Shown here in pieces: positions 35,223 through 44,397 of a stretch of DNA of 53,908 nt; position 1 is the first letter of the stretch; each line of letters begins with the position of its first letter. Origin of the DNA: an uncultured Neomegalonema sp. (lineage in GTDB: Bacteria; Pseudomonadota; Alphaproteobacteria; Rhodobacterales; Rhodobacteraceae). The notes below the pieces were generated by a model that did no database searches, was not told where the DNA came from, and worked only from the letters and a program-made list of their open reading frames with translations. Both the position numbers and the translations under genes were made by a program. Where the stretch lies: NCBI GenBank assembly GCA_937948985.1, contig CALFAK010000091.1, positions 1 to 53,908 on the forward strand, given 5' to 3'.

Positions 35223-37496
35223 ATGGCCGATGCCCTGCCGAGCAAAGATGAAGTGCTCGCTTTTATCCGTGAAAGCCCCGCCAAGGTCGGAAAGCGCGAG
35301 ATTGCACGCGCTTTTAAGATCAAGGGTGCCAACCGGATCGCGCTTAAAGAGATGCTGGCCGAGCTGGCAGATGAGGGTCTGATCGCACGTGGCGCGCGGC
35401 GCAGCTTTGCCGGAGACCCCAAGCGTCTTCCCCCCGTCGGCGTGGTCGATATCACAGGCCTTAGCAAAGATGGCGAGTTGACCGCGACCCCGCATGTGTG
35501 GACCCATGATGGTGTTACCCCGCCTACAATCGTATTCGCCACCCCGCGCAAAGGCGATGTGAGCCTTGGCGTGGGCAACCGCGTGCTCGCGAAACTGCGG
35601 CCCTTGAGCGAAGATGAGGGCTTCAACTATGAAGCCTCCCCCATCCGCAAGCTATCGAGTGTGCAGCGCGCCGTCGGTATTTTCCGCAGCTTTCAGGACG
35701 GCGGGCGCATTATGCCCATTAACAAGAAAGAAAGCCGCGAGTTCAAGGTTGAGGCCGCGCATGTGAATGGCGCGCAAGACGGTGAGTTAGTTGAAGTGCA
35801 GGTCATGGGCGGCGCGCGTTTCGGCTTGCCGTCGGCCAAGGTGCTGGATCGGTTGGGCGATGTGTCTGCCCCGCGATCCATCTCGCTGATCGCGATTCAC
35901 GAGCACGGGATTGAGACGGAATTCAGCGAGGAGGCGCTGGCTGAGGCCGCGTCCGCTGAACCTGTGAGCGATCTGAAAGGCCGCGAAGACCTGCGCGACT
36001 TGCCGTTCGTAACCATAGACCCCGAAGACGCACGCGACCATGATGATGCGGTGTTCGCTGAGACCGATCCTGACGCGGCCAATCCCGGCGGGCATATCCT
36101 GTGGATCGCGATTGCCGATGTGGCCCATTACGTCCGCCCCGGCACGGTGCTGGATCGCGAGGCGCGCAGTCGCGGGAACTCATGTTATTTTCCTGATCGT
36201 GTCGTGCCGATGTTACCGGATTCGCTGTCTGGTGATCTTTGCTCGCTCCACGAGGGCGTGGACCGCCCGTGTACCGGCGTGCGCATCGTACTGGATGCCA
36301 AGGGCCACAAGCGCGAACATCGCTTCTTTCGCGCGCTGATGCGCTCTGCGGGGTCGCTGGCATATGAGGATGCCCAAGCGATGGCAGATGGCCATTACGA
36401 GGGCGAATATGATGCGCTCCACACACGCGTCATCACGCCCCTCTACGCCTGCTACAGCGCGCTGGTCGAGGCGCGCGAACGGCGACAGCCCCTTGCGCTG
36501 GAACTGCCCGAACGCCGCGTGCAGCTGGCCGAGGACGGCACTGTTGAAAGCATCCGTGTGCGCGAGCGGTTTGATGCACATAAGCTGATCGAGGAATGCA
36601 TGGTCCTCGCCAACGTGTGCGCGGCGGAAACGCTGGAGGAAAAACGCAACGACCTGATCTATCGCGTCCATGAAACGCCGCAGGAAGACCGGATTGAAGC
36701 GCTGCGCGAGACGCTTAAAAGCATCGGCATCGCGTTTCCGAAGGGCCAACGCCTTGTGCCCGCAAACCTTAACCGCGCGCTGGCGCAAGCGTCGGAGACG
36801 GAATTTGCGGAGACGGTGAATATCTCGATCCTGCGGGCGCAGACACAAGCGTATTACGGGCCGGATAACCTGGGGCATTTCGGGCTGAACCTGGCCCGCT
36901 ACGCTCATTTCACATCACCAATCCGCAGATATGCCGATCTGATCGTCCACCGCGCACTGGTTTCGGCGCTGGGGCTGGGTGCTGATCCGAAGAAGGACGG
37001 GCTGTCGAAGGAAGAGGCTGAGGCGCTGGGCGAAACGGCGACGCATATCTCGCAAATGGAGCGCCGTGCGATGCTGGCCGAGCGCGATTCGACCGACCGC
37101 TATCTCGCCGCTTATATGGAAGACCGCATCGGCGCGGAATTTGAAGGGACGGTTTCAGGCGTGCAACGCTTCGGCCTGTTCATCAAACTGAACGAGACAG
37201 GGGCGGACGGGTTGGTTCCTGTGTCCTCTATCGGCGATGATTATTACCAGCATGACGAAGATCGCGGCGCGCTGATCGGGCGGCGCAGCGGGCGAATCTT
37301 CCGCCTCGGACAGCCCGTAATCGTGCGATTGGAGGAGGCTGTTCCGCTGACAGGAGGTTTACGTTTCACTCTGCTGGACGGGGGCGCTCGCGGAAATGTC
37401 AGTGAAAAGCGGGGTACAGGGCCACGGAAATTCAAGAAAACCACTTCTAAAGCCCGCGAAAAGCGGCGCATCGCAAGGCGCGCCGCCAAGCGTTGA
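35223..37496 (+). CDS. rnr: Ribonuclease R
   Basis: The 757-residue 3'-to-5' exoribonuclease degrades structured RNA. It has an N-terminal winged-helix-like region (SKDEVLAFIRESPAKVGKREIARAF), cold-shock domains, the RNB domain with DPEDARDHDDAVFAE (magnesium ligands) and RGNSCYFPDRVVPMLPDSL, and a C-terminal S1 domain (EFEGTVSGVQRFGLFIKL) with a basic tail. The ATG at 35223 is accepted. Topoisomerase I plus RNase R in this order is common in alphaproteobacteria. Confidence 0.95.
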   Translation: MADALPSKDEVLAFIRESPAKVGKREIARAFKIKGANRIALKEMLAELADEGLIARGARRSFAGDPKRLPPVGVVDITGLSKDGELTATPHVWTHDGVTPPTIVFATPRKGDVSLGVGNRVLAKLRPLSEDEGFNYEASPIRKLSSVQRAVGIFRSFQDGGRIMPINKKESREFKVEAAHVNGAQDGELVEVQVMGGARFGLPSAKVLDRLGDVSAPRSISLIAIHEHGIETEFSEEALAEAASAEPVSDLKGREDLRDLPFVTIDPEDARDHDDAVFAETDPDAANPGGHILWIAIADVAHYVRPGTVLDREARSRGNSCYFPDRVVPMLPDSLSGDLCSLHEGVDRPCTGVRIVLDAKGHKREHRFFRALMRSAGSLAYEDAQAMADGHYEGEYDALHTRVITPLYACYSALVEARERRQPLALELPERRVQLAEDGTVESIRVRERFDAHKLIEECMVLANVCAAETLEEKRNDLIYRVHETPQEDRIEALRETLKSIGIAFPKGQRLVPANLNRALAQASETEFAETVNISILRAQTQAYYGPDNLGHFGLNLARYAHFTSPIRRYADLIVHRALVSALGLGADPKKDGLSKEEAEALGETATHISQMERRAMLAERDSTDRYLAAYMEDRIGAEFEGTVSGVQRFGLFIKLNETGADGLVPVSSIGDDYYQHDEDRGALIGRRSGRIFRLGQPVIVRLEEAVPLTGGLRFTLLDGGARGNVSEKRGTGPRKFKKTTSKAREKRRIARRAAKR

Positions 37497-37672
37497 TTGT
37501 TAAAAGTGAGTGAGTATTTATGTCATTGAATGACCAATTGTTTCAGCGGATAACGCTAACGTAACGTCGCTATCAATCCGATGTGAGGAGGGGGGCTTTC
37601 CTCACGGTGTTCCACCATATTTCCCTCATCAACGAGCCTTATTCGTTTTAGCCACTGAGGGAGTAAGAGATA

Positions 37673-38422
37673 ATGGTCGATATGACTGAAGAACAACAAA
37701 ACGCATCGACAGGATCGGTCGGTAAATATGCGCCACTTGCCGTGATCGGTGCCGGCGCGCTTGCCGGGTACTACTTCCTTGGTGATTATCTTAACTTTGA
37801 CACGCTGCGCGATAACCGCGAAGCGCTGATTGCGTGGCGGGATAACAACTACCTCCTCGCAGTGCTTGCCTATATGGGCGTATACATCGCGGTGGTCGCG
37901 TTTTCGCTGCCAGGTGCGACGGTGATGACTCTAACGGGCGGCTTCCTGTTCGGCCTTATACCGGGCACGATCTTTACAGTCACCGCCGCAACGATGGGTG
38001 CCGCCTGTATCTTCCTCGCTGCGAAGAGCAGCCTCGGCGATACGCTGAAAAAGCGCGCCGGACCTTGGATGGGCAAGTTCGAGAAGGGCTTTCAGGAAAA
38101 CGAGCTGAGTTTCCTCTTCCTGCTTCGCTTGGTTCCGGCTGTACCATTCTTCATCGCTAACCTTCTGCCCGCCTTCTTCGGCGTAAAGCTGATCACATAT
38201 GTTTGGACCACTTTCCTCGGCATCCTGCCCGGTTCCGCTGTTTACACATCTGTCGGCACGGGTCTGGGTGAAATCTTCGCCAGTGGTCAGGAAATCAGCC
38301 TCAACATCTTCGCTGATCCGAAAGTCTGGGGTCCGTTTGTCGGCCTGATCGCGCTTGCATTGCTGCCGATCCTTATCAAGACAATCCGTGGCAAGCCAAT
38401 TCCCGGTCAGGAGAACCAGTAA
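37673..38422 (+). CDS. TVP38/TMEM64-family (DedA-like) membrane protein
   Basis: The 249-residue protein has five to six predicted helices and the TVP38/TMEM64 (VTT) signature with FSLPGATVMTLTGGFLFGLIPGT, LLRLVPAVPFFIANLLPAFFGV and FLGILPGSAVYTSVGTGLGE. Relatives are lipid scramblase-like or involved in membrane homeostasis. The stop overlaps the next start codon (TAATG), so it is translated with the disulfide-reductase gene that follows. Possible starts are the ATGs at 37673 and 37682. A hairpin with GTGAGGA/TCCTCAC arms lies about 70 bp upstream at 37583-37605. Confidence 0.85.
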   Translation: MVDMTEEQQNASTGSVGKYAPLAVIGAGALAGYYFLGDYLNFDTLRDNREALIAWRDNNYLLAVLAYMGVYIAVVAFSLPGATVMTLTGGFLFGLIPGTIFTVTAATMGAACIFLAAKSSLGDTLKKRAGPWMGKFEKGFQENELSFLFLLRLVPAVPFFIANLLPAFFGVKLITYVWTTFLGILPGSAVYTSVGTGLGEIFASGQEISLNIFADPKVWGPFVGLIALALLPILIKTIRGKPIPGQENQ

Positions 38423-39840
38423 TGTCCGATACGTTGAAAGTTGATCTCTGTATAATTGGTGCCGGTTCCGGCGGTTTGTCGGTAGCAGCAGGCGCGGTAC
38501 AGATGGGTGCTTCCGTCGTGTTGATCGAGAAGCACAAGATGGGCGGCGATTGCCTGAACTACGGCTGCGTTCCCTCCAAAGCATTGCTCGCAGCGGCAAA
38601 GCACGCCCACGCCCACCGCACAGGTGTTCCGTTCGGGGTTACAGCAAATGAGCCTGAGGTCGACTTTGCCGCCGTGAACGCGCATGTTAAGTCGGTGATC
38701 GCGACGATCGAACCGCATGACAGCGTTGAACGGTTCGAGGGGCTGGGCTGCACCGTCATACAGGACGCGGCGCGCTTCACCGGACCGCAAACTGTGACAG
38801 CGGGCGGTAAAACGATTGAGGCGCGGCGTATCGTTATCTCGACAGGGTCATCACCCTTCGTGCCACCGATTCCCGGATTGGAAGATACGCCCTACTTTAC
38901 CAACGAGACGATCTTTGAGAATACCGAACGTCCTGAGCGCCTCATTGTTGTTGGTGGTGGCCCGATTGGCATGGAAATGGCGCAAGCACATCGCCGCCTT
39001 GGCTCTGATGTGGTCGTGCTGGAGGGCAATAAAGCCTTCGGCAAGGACGACCCGGAGATCACGGCGATTGCGCTGGAGCGCCTCAAATCTGAAGGCCTCG
39101 ACGTGCGCGAAGGCGCACTGGCCGAGCGTGTGGAAGCCGCAGGTCAGGGCGTGCGCGTCCACCTCAAGGGCGGCGAAACCGTGGAGGGCACGCATCTGCT
39201 GATGGCCGTGGGCCGCAAGCCGAATGTCGACGGCCTCGACCTCGAAAAAGCGGGCATCGAATACGAGCGGCGCGGCATCAAAGTGAACGACAATCTTGTC
39301 ACCACAAACAAGAAAGTCTTCGCCATCGGCGATGTGACGGGCGGCCTGCAATTCACTCATGTCGCGGGTTATCATGCGGGCGTCGTTATTCGTAACGCGC
39401 TGTTCCAGATGTTCTGGGCAAAAGCCTCAACCGCACATATTCCCTGGGTCACGTATACCGACCCGGAGGTCGCGCAAGTTGGCTTGACGGAAGAACAAGC
39501 GAACGAGAAATTTGGCGGCAAGGCCAAGACACTTCGCTGGTCACTGGTCGAAAACGACCGCGCCCAAGCTGAACTGGCGACGCATGGCATGATCAAGGTC
39601 ATGCTGAACGGCTCACGCATCGTCGGCGCGTCTATCGTCGGTAAAGGTGCGGGAGAGATGATCCAGCTTTGGGCATACGCCGTTGCCAACAAACAAAAAA
39701 TCGGCTCGGTCGCCGCTTACGTTGCTCCTTACCCGACCATCGGTGAGGCAGGGAAGCGTGCTGCGGGACAATATTACGTCCCCGGTCTCTTCAGCGACCG
39801 GACAAAGAAAATCGTCAAGTTTATGTCGAAATTCGGCTGA
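38422..39840 (+). CDS. Pyridine-nucleotide-disulfide oxidoreductase (mercuric reductase/lipoamide dehydrogenase-like)
   Basis: The 472-residue flavoprotein has the FAD motif IIGAGSGGLSVAAGAVQMGA (10-29), a redox disulfide CLNYGC in GGDCLNYGCVPSK (about 44-56), the NAD(P) motif IVVGGGPIGMEMAQAHRRLGS (about 174-194), and the second FAD segment VFAIGDVTGGLQFTHVAGYHAG (about 294-315). It lacks the extra N-terminal metal domain and the C-terminal Cys pair of true mercuric reductase, so mercury reduction is unlikely. It starts on the last base of the TVP38 gene, an arrangement found repeatedly in bacteria; the shared function is unknown. Confidence 0.87.
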   Translation: MSDTLKVDLCIIGAGSGGLSVAAGAVQMGASVVLIEKHKMGGDCLNYGCVPSKALLAAAKHAHAHRTGVPFGVTANEPEVDFAAVNAHVKSVIATIEPHDSVERFEGLGCTVIQDAARFTGPQTVTAGGKTIEARRIVISTGSSPFVPPIPGLEDTPYFTNETIFENTERPERLIVVGGGPIGMEMAQAHRRLGSDVVVLEGNKAFGKDDPEITAIALERLKSEGLDVREGALAERVEAAGQGVRVHLKGGETVEGTHLLMAVGRKPNVDGLDLEKAGIEYERRGIKVNDNLVTTNKKVFAIGDVTGGLQFTHVAGYHAGVVIRNALFQMFWAKASTAHIPWVTYTDPEVAQVGLTEEQANEKFGGKAKTLRWSLVENDRAQAELATHGMIKVMLNGSRIVGASIVGKGAGEMIQLWAYAVANKQKIGSVAAYVAPYPTIGEAGKRAAGQYYVPGLFSDRTKKIVKFMSKFG

Positions 39841-39870
39841 TACATTTAGGCGGATCGGAGGAGTTGGCTT

Positions 39871-41268
39871 ATGAAAATTATGCGTTCTCTTTCGGGCCGC
39901 CTTCTTGTTTTAACGGTCATCTTCGTAATGTTGGCCGAAGTCTTGATCTTCTTGCCTTCCCTTGCCAGCTTCCGCGTCGATTATCTTCGTGAACGGCTTT
40001 CCTCAGCAAATATTGCAGCGATTGCTCTACGCGATCAGGCGATAACCCCATCGCGTGAGTTTGAAGAAGAATTGTTGACCAGTGCCGAGGTGCTTTCTAT
40101 CGCTTTACGGATCGGTGGCGCACGTTTTCCGGTTCTCAATGGCGACACCAAGGGTACAGTTGCACGTACTTATGACCTGGATGTGGACACTTGGTATGGC
40201 AGCATCGTGAAGGCGGTTTACTGCATCACCAGCAATGATACTGAAGCGATCATGCGCGTCATGGGCGCCCCGGACTCCACGCGTAATCCGATGGGCGACG
40301 TTGTCGAAGTCACGATCAAACAGGGTCAGCTCAAATCCGCAATGATGGACTTCGCGTGGCGAATTCTCATCCTGTCACTGATCATCTCGCTGCTGACCGC
40401 AACGCTCGTCTATCTCAGCCTGAACAGATGGCTGGTCAGGCCGACGAGACGGCTCATCAACACAATGACCGATTTCCGGCAAGCCCCCGAACTTGCACAA
40501 ATCGCTGTTCCGGGAACAGGCCGCACCGAGATTGATGAGGCGCAGCGCGAATTGTCAATGATGCAAACCGAGGTCCGCTCAGCGCTGCAACAAAAAACCC
40601 GCTTGGCTTCACTGGGCGAGGCGGTCGCTAAAATCAACCACGACCTGCGCAACATGCTCACCAGCGCGCAATTGCTGGCCGACAGGCTGGAACGCAGTGA
40701 TGATCCGCTGGTTACGCGTGTCGCGCCCAAATTGCTGCGTTCACTGGATCGCGCCACGGCGCTTTGCACACAAACCCTCACTTTCGGCAGCGCAGAAGAA
40801 CCCCCTCCCGTGCGACGCCGGGTTATGCTGGATCACGTGGTTGAGGAAGTGCGTGAAGCGGTTTTGCTGGATGAGGCGGGTCCGGTCAGTGCGCGGATCG
40901 ATGTTGCACCGGATGTGTACGCGGAGGCAGATCCAGATCATCTGTTCCGCTTGCTGCAAAACCTGATGCGCAACGCTGTGCAAGCAATGACGGCGAGCGG
41001 CAAAGGGACTTTTATCCAAGTCACCGCGCGGCGCACTGATACGGGTGTTGAAATCGACCTGTCGGATAACGGCCCCGGGATGCCGATTGTTGCCAAGGAA
41101 AACCTGTTCAAGGCTTTTAAAGGCAGCGTTCGTAAAGGCGGCACGGGCTTGGGGCTTCATATCTCGCGCGAACTTGCGCGCGGGCATGGCGGCGACCTTG
41201 AACTGGTGGAAAGCACAACAGAAGGCACGACTTTCCGCGTTATCCTGCCGGATGTGACAAAGGGATGA
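39871..41268 (+). CDS. Membrane sensor histidine kinase (orphan)
   Basis: The 465-residue kinase has a first membrane helix (about 10-29, LLVLTVIFVMLAEVLIFLPS), a predicted periplasmic domain to about 165, a second helix (about 168-187, ILILSLIISLLTATLVYLSL), a HAMP-like linker (WLVRPTRRLINTMTDF), and a histidine kinase core. His 257 lies in INHDLRNML; the ATPase half has NLMRNAVQAM, DNGPGMP and GGTGLGLHIS. No response regulator is next to it, so its partner is elsewhere. Its stop overlaps the start of the P1 peptidase gene (ATGA), coupling them. The sensed signal is unknown. Confidence 0.88.
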   Translation: MKIMRSLSGRLLVLTVIFVMLAEVLIFLPSLASFRVDYLRERLSSANIAAIALRDQAITPSREFEEELLTSAEVLSIALRIGGARFPVLNGDTKGTVARTYDLDVDTWYGSIVKAVYCITSNDTEAIMRVMGAPDSTRNPMGDVVEVTIKQGQLKSAMMDFAWRILILSLIISLLTATLVYLSLNRWLVRPTRRLINTMTDFRQAPELAQIAVPGTGRTEIDEAQRELSMMQTEVRSALQQKTRLASLGEAVAKINHDLRNMLTSAQLLADRLERSDDPLVTRVAPKLLRSLDRATALCTQTLTFGSAEEPPPVRRRVMLDHVVEEVREAVLLDEAGPVSARIDVAPDVYAEADPDHLFRLLQNLMRNAVQAMTASGKGTFIQVTARRTDTGVEIDLSDNGPGMPIVAKENLFKAFKGSVRKGGTGLGLHISRELARGHGGDLELVESTTEGTTFRVILPDVTKG

Positions 41269-42275
41269 TCCCCCGCTCCGGCTCGACCAACAGTCTGATG
41301 GACGTTGCCGGAATTTACGTCGGTCATGCGCAGGATGCAAAACTGCGCAGTGGCGTGACCGTGCTGCATTTCGATGAAGCTATGGCATGCGCCGTGGATA
41401 TGCGCGGTGGTGGACCGGCCACACGCGAGACGGACGCGGTGGGGCCGGATGCGACACTCGGCATCGCCCATGCCATCACGCTTTCGGGTGGCTCGGTCTT
41501 CGGCTTGGCAGCGGGGGATGCGGTTGCGCAAGCGCTTTGCGCGCGCGGTGTCGGATTCAGCCCGGTGGTTGGCGCACGCCCTGTTCCGCTGGTCCCCGGC
41601 GCGTGCATCTATGATCTGGCAAATGGCGGGGCGAAAGACTGGGATAACACTGCACCTTACGCCACCCTTGCGCATGAAGCACTGAGCGCGCCGTCATCAA
41701 GCGCGATAGGAAGTGTGGGTGCGGGCATTGGTGCAGTCGCCGGCGCATGGCGCGGCGGCATTGGCACAGCCTCAATCATCACCGAGGGAATCACAATCGC
41801 CGCGCTGGTGGTCGTCAATCCGATCGGCTCCCCGGTGATGCCGGACGGGCGCACCCTTTGGGCATGGCCGTTTGAGCTGGGTGATGAATTCGGCGGGCGG
41901 CGGCCTAATACCGATATGCCCGCAAGCGTCGCCCTCCCCGTCGATATTAAAGGCGGACGCGCGCCAGGTGCTGCGACGTGCATCGGGGCAGTTGCCGTTT
42001 CTATCCCCGTTGCCCGCGAAACCCTGCGCCGTATCGCCATCATGGCGCAAGACGGCCTGGCCCGCGCGATTCGGCCCAGTCATGCACGGTTTGATGGCGA
42101 CACGCTCTTCGCGTTGGCCCCTTTGGATCGCCCGCCAAGCGATCCGGACCTGTCGATGCTGCTCGGCTCAGCGGCGGCGGATTGCGTTGCACGCTCGGTC
42201 GGACGCGCCGTTTGGGCGGCTGATGCCGGGTGGCCGGGCACACCATCATTGCGAGAGGCTTCCATCGCGTGGTAA
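41265..42275 (+). CDS. P1-family (DmpA-like) N-terminal nucleophile peptidase
   Basis: The 336-residue protein has SLMDVAGIYVGHAQD at its N-terminus, ACAVDMRGGGPATRETD, AITLSGGSVFGLAAGDAVAQAL and GAATCIGAVAVSIP, the pattern of P1/S58 autoprocessing aminopeptidases (DmpA, BapA) and nylon-oligomer hydrolases. In this family the chain is cut before a Ser or Thr that becomes the nucleophile; the Thr at 238 fits that role. Substrates range from D-peptides to beta-aminopeptides, and none is predicted here. It is coupled to the histidine kinase by an ATGA overlap. Confidence 0.82.
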   Translation: MIPRSGSTNSLMDVAGIYVGHAQDAKLRSGVTVLHFDEAMACAVDMRGGGPATRETDAVGPDATLGIAHAITLSGGSVFGLAAGDAVAQALCARGVGFSPVVGARPVPLVPGACIYDLANGGAKDWDNTAPYATLAHEALSAPSSSAIGSVGAGIGAVAGAWRGGIGTASIITEGITIAALVVVNPIGSPVMPDGRTLWAWPFELGDEFGGRRPNTDMPASVALPVDIKGGRAPGAATCIGAVAVSIPVARETLRRIAIMAQDGLARAIRPSHARFDGDTLFALAPLDRPPSDPDLSMLLGSAAADCVARSVGRAVWAADAGWPGTPSLREASIAW

Positions 42276-42323
42276 CTCGCCCTATAAACTGCTCAAACAA
42301 GCGGATTCACGGACGAGGCGATT

Positions 42324-43073
42324 ATGGCTGGCCACTCAAAATGGGCGAATATTCAACACCGTAAAGGGCGTCAGGATGCTGTGCGCGCGAAGATGTTTTC
42401 CAAATTCTCCAAGGAAATCACGGTTGCCGCGAAAATGGGCGACCCTGATCCTGAGAAAAACCCCCGCCTGAGGCTGGCTGTGCGCGAGGCGAAATCGCAA
42501 TCGATGCCGAAAGATAACATCGAACGCGCCATCAAGAAGGCCGTCGGTGGTGACGCCGAGAACTACGATGAAATCCGCTACGAAGGCTACGGCCCGGGCG
42601 GCGTCGCAATCATCGTCGAAGTGTTGACCGATAACAAGAATCGCTCGGCAGGCAATGTGCGCTCTACCTTCTCGAAAAATGGCGGGAATCTGGGCGAAAC
42701 GGGTTCCGTCGGCTTTATGTTCGACCGCGTCGGCCTCGTCCTTTACCCGGCCAGTGTTGGTGATGCGGACACGGTTATGGATGCCGCAATTGAAGCGGGT
42801 GCCGAGGATGTGGAAAGCACCGAAGAGAATCACACGATTTACTGCGATGCGGGCGATTTGAACGACGTTTCAACCGCACTGGAAGCCGCCCTGGGCGAGC
42901 CGGAAAGCGCGAAGCTGTCTTGGCGGCCTCAGAATACCAATCCCGTCGATGTCGATCAGGGTCGCACGCTCTTCAAACTGATTGCCGCTCTTGAAGATGA
43001 TGATGACGTGCAAACGGTCACCACCAATTTTGAGATGTCAGATGAGGTCATGGAAGCGTTGGCTTCAGAATAA
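42324..43073 (+). CDS. yebC: YebC/PmpR-family protein
   Basis: The 249-residue protein matches YebC over its length: [36 protein letters not shown] [55 protein letters not shown] and [21 protein letters not shown]. Family members are DNA-binding regulators or, in some species, factors that help ribosomes through proline stretches. It lies after the P1 peptidase by 48 bp and is followed by a strong terminator. Confidence 0.95.
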   Translation: MAGHSKWANIQHRKGRQDAVRAKMFSKFSKEITVAAKMGDPDPEKNPRLRLAVREAKSQSMPKDNIERAIKKAVGGDAENYDEIRYEGYGPGGVAIIVEVLTDNKNRSAGNVRSTFSKNGGNLGETGSVGFMFDRVGLVLYPASVGDADTVMDAAIEAGAEDVESTEENHTIYCDAGDLNDVSTALEAALGEPESAKLSWRPQNTNPVDVDQGRTLFKLIAALEDDDDVQTVTTNFEMSDEVMEALASE

Positions 43074-43108
43074 TCCGGCGACCGACTTCATAACTCGCCG
43101 AAGAATCA

Positions 43109-43138
43109 CGCCCGCCTAAAGAACAGGCGGGCGTTTTT
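43109..43138 (+). terminator. Rho-independent terminator after yebC
   Basis: CGCCCGCCT and AGGCGGGCG are nine-base perfect arms around seven bases, followed by TTTTT. It sits five bases before the stop codon of the convergent entericidin-like gene (43143). Confidence 0.9.
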
Positions 43139-43142
43139 GCAT

Positions 43143-43319
43143 TCAATAGATATTGATAACCGCTGATTTCTGTCTCTGAACAGAATTAGGATTACTCCGT
43201 TCGGCAGCGTCCTGGATAACGGCACCACCAGCACTCAAGTCTTCACCAATTCCTGAGATCGTATTGCACGCGCCCAGGGCAAGTGCGGTGATAAAAGCAG
43301 CTGCGATAATACGCGACAT
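43143..43319 (-). CDS. Entericidin-like small lipoprotein (58 residues)
   Basis: The frame starts at the ATG at 43319, with GGGAG about seven bases upstream. It encodes a signal peptide with lipobox ALGAC (Cys 18) followed by NTISGIGEDLSAGGAVIQDAAE, the pattern of entericidin A/B lipoproteins (ACNTI.G.G.D...AG..I..AA). Entericidins are short cell-envelope lipoproteins, some toxin/antidote-like. Its C-terminus extends further (RSNPNSVQRQKSAVINIY). The gene lies between yebC and the polyamine-type transporter and is transcribed towards the yebC terminator. Confidence 0.8.
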   Translation of the reverse strand: MSRIIAAAFITALALGACNTISGIGEDLSAGGAVIQDAAERSNPNSVQRQKSAVINIY

Positions 43320-43374
43320 GCGAAACTCCCAAAAATAAATCCCATTTCGAGAATCGCACGTTCCGGCGTATCAA

Positions 43375-44394
43375 TCAAGTCGCCGTGATGCCCCGCAAGC
43401 GCTCACCACGACGGCGGATCAACTCCAGCACAACAAGCAGCAGGATCGAGATAATCACCAAAATCGTCGCCACTGCGAGGATCGTCGGCGAGATTTGCTC
43501 GCGAATGCCGGAATACATTTGCCGTGGGATCGTGCGATGCTCCGGCCCAGCCAGAAACAGCACGGCGACCACCTCATCAAACGAGGTGATAAAGGCGAAT
43601 AACCCACCGGAAATCACACCGGGCAGGATCAGCGGCATTTGGATTTTCCAAAACGTCTTTGCCGGCCCCGCGCCCAGCGACGCTCCCGCCCGCACGAGCG
43701 ACTTGTCAAACCCGACCAGCGTGGCCGTCACGGTGATAATCACAAAAGGCGTGCCGAGCGCCGCATGAGCCAGAATCACGCCCAAATAGGTCTGCGCTAA
43801 AATCCACGGATTCTCACTCTCCATTCCCAACAGCCAACTGCGCGGGTTCAGGTCTTGCGAGTAGAAGTAAAACATACCAGCCGCCGTCACCACCAACGGC
43901 ACGATCAGCGGCGAAATCAGGATCGACATAATCGGCCCGCGATACGGCATTTCCGAGCGTGACAAGCCGATTGCGGCCAGCGTACCCAGCGCAACAGCGA
44001 TGATCGTGGCGAAGAAACCGATGAAGAAGCTGTTCTTCATCGCCCGAACCCACTGCGCGTTTTCCCACATGTCGGTGAAGAAGCCCGGCGTCGCCGTGTG
44101 AAACGGGCTGAGTGCCTTCCACAGCCAATCCCAAAACAGGGCCCAACTTTTCGGCTGTGAGGAATCGGCCATCCCGTTGTTCAGAATATCCTCGTACCAG
44201 CGCAGCGAATAGGCGTCCTTATCAAAGGACAACATCCCTTCGGTAAAGCTGAAATACGGTTCCACATTAAAGCTGAGCGGCACGATGATAAGAATCGGCG
44301 TGATCAGGAACACGAAAATCAACGCACAGATCGTCAAAAACGTGTAATGCCAGATGCGCTGGCCTGTGGTCGTGTAATTTGGCAGCGATGACAT
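43375..44394 (-). CDS. potC: Polyamine-type ABC transporter permease, PotC-like
   Basis: The 339-residue protein has six predicted helices and the permease coupling loop EAA-like LVRAGASLGAGPAKTFWKIQMPLILPG in the PotC family, plus a predicted insertion after the first helix (FTEGMLSFDKDAYSLRWYEDILN and onward). It closes the leftward operon of potA-potD-potB-potC. The start lies two bases past the end of the PotB-like gene. The transporter imports putrescine, spermidine or a related organic cation; the exact substrate is not settled. Confidence 0.85.
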   Translation of the reverse strand: MSSLPNYTTTGQRIWHYTFLTICALIFVFLITPILIIVPLSFNVEPYFSFTEGMLSFDKDAYSLRWYEDILNNGMADSSQPKSWALFWDWLWKALSPFHTATPGFFTDMWENAQWVRAMKNSFFIGFFATIIAVALGTLAAIGLSRSEMPYRGPIMSILISPLIVPLVVTAAGMFYFYSQDLNPRSWLLGMESENPWILAQTYLGVILAHAALGTPFVIITVTATLVGFDKSLVRAGASLGAGPAKTFWKIQMPLILPGVISGGLFAFITSFDEVVAVLFLAGPEHRTIPRQMYSGIREQISPTILAVATILVIISILLLVVLELIRRRGERLRGITAT

Positions 44395-44397
44395 GGC

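Noticed and set aside
38422..39840. Mercuric reductase (merA)
   Set aside because: The C-terminal Cys pair and the N-terminal metal domain of MerA are absent and no mer genes are near.
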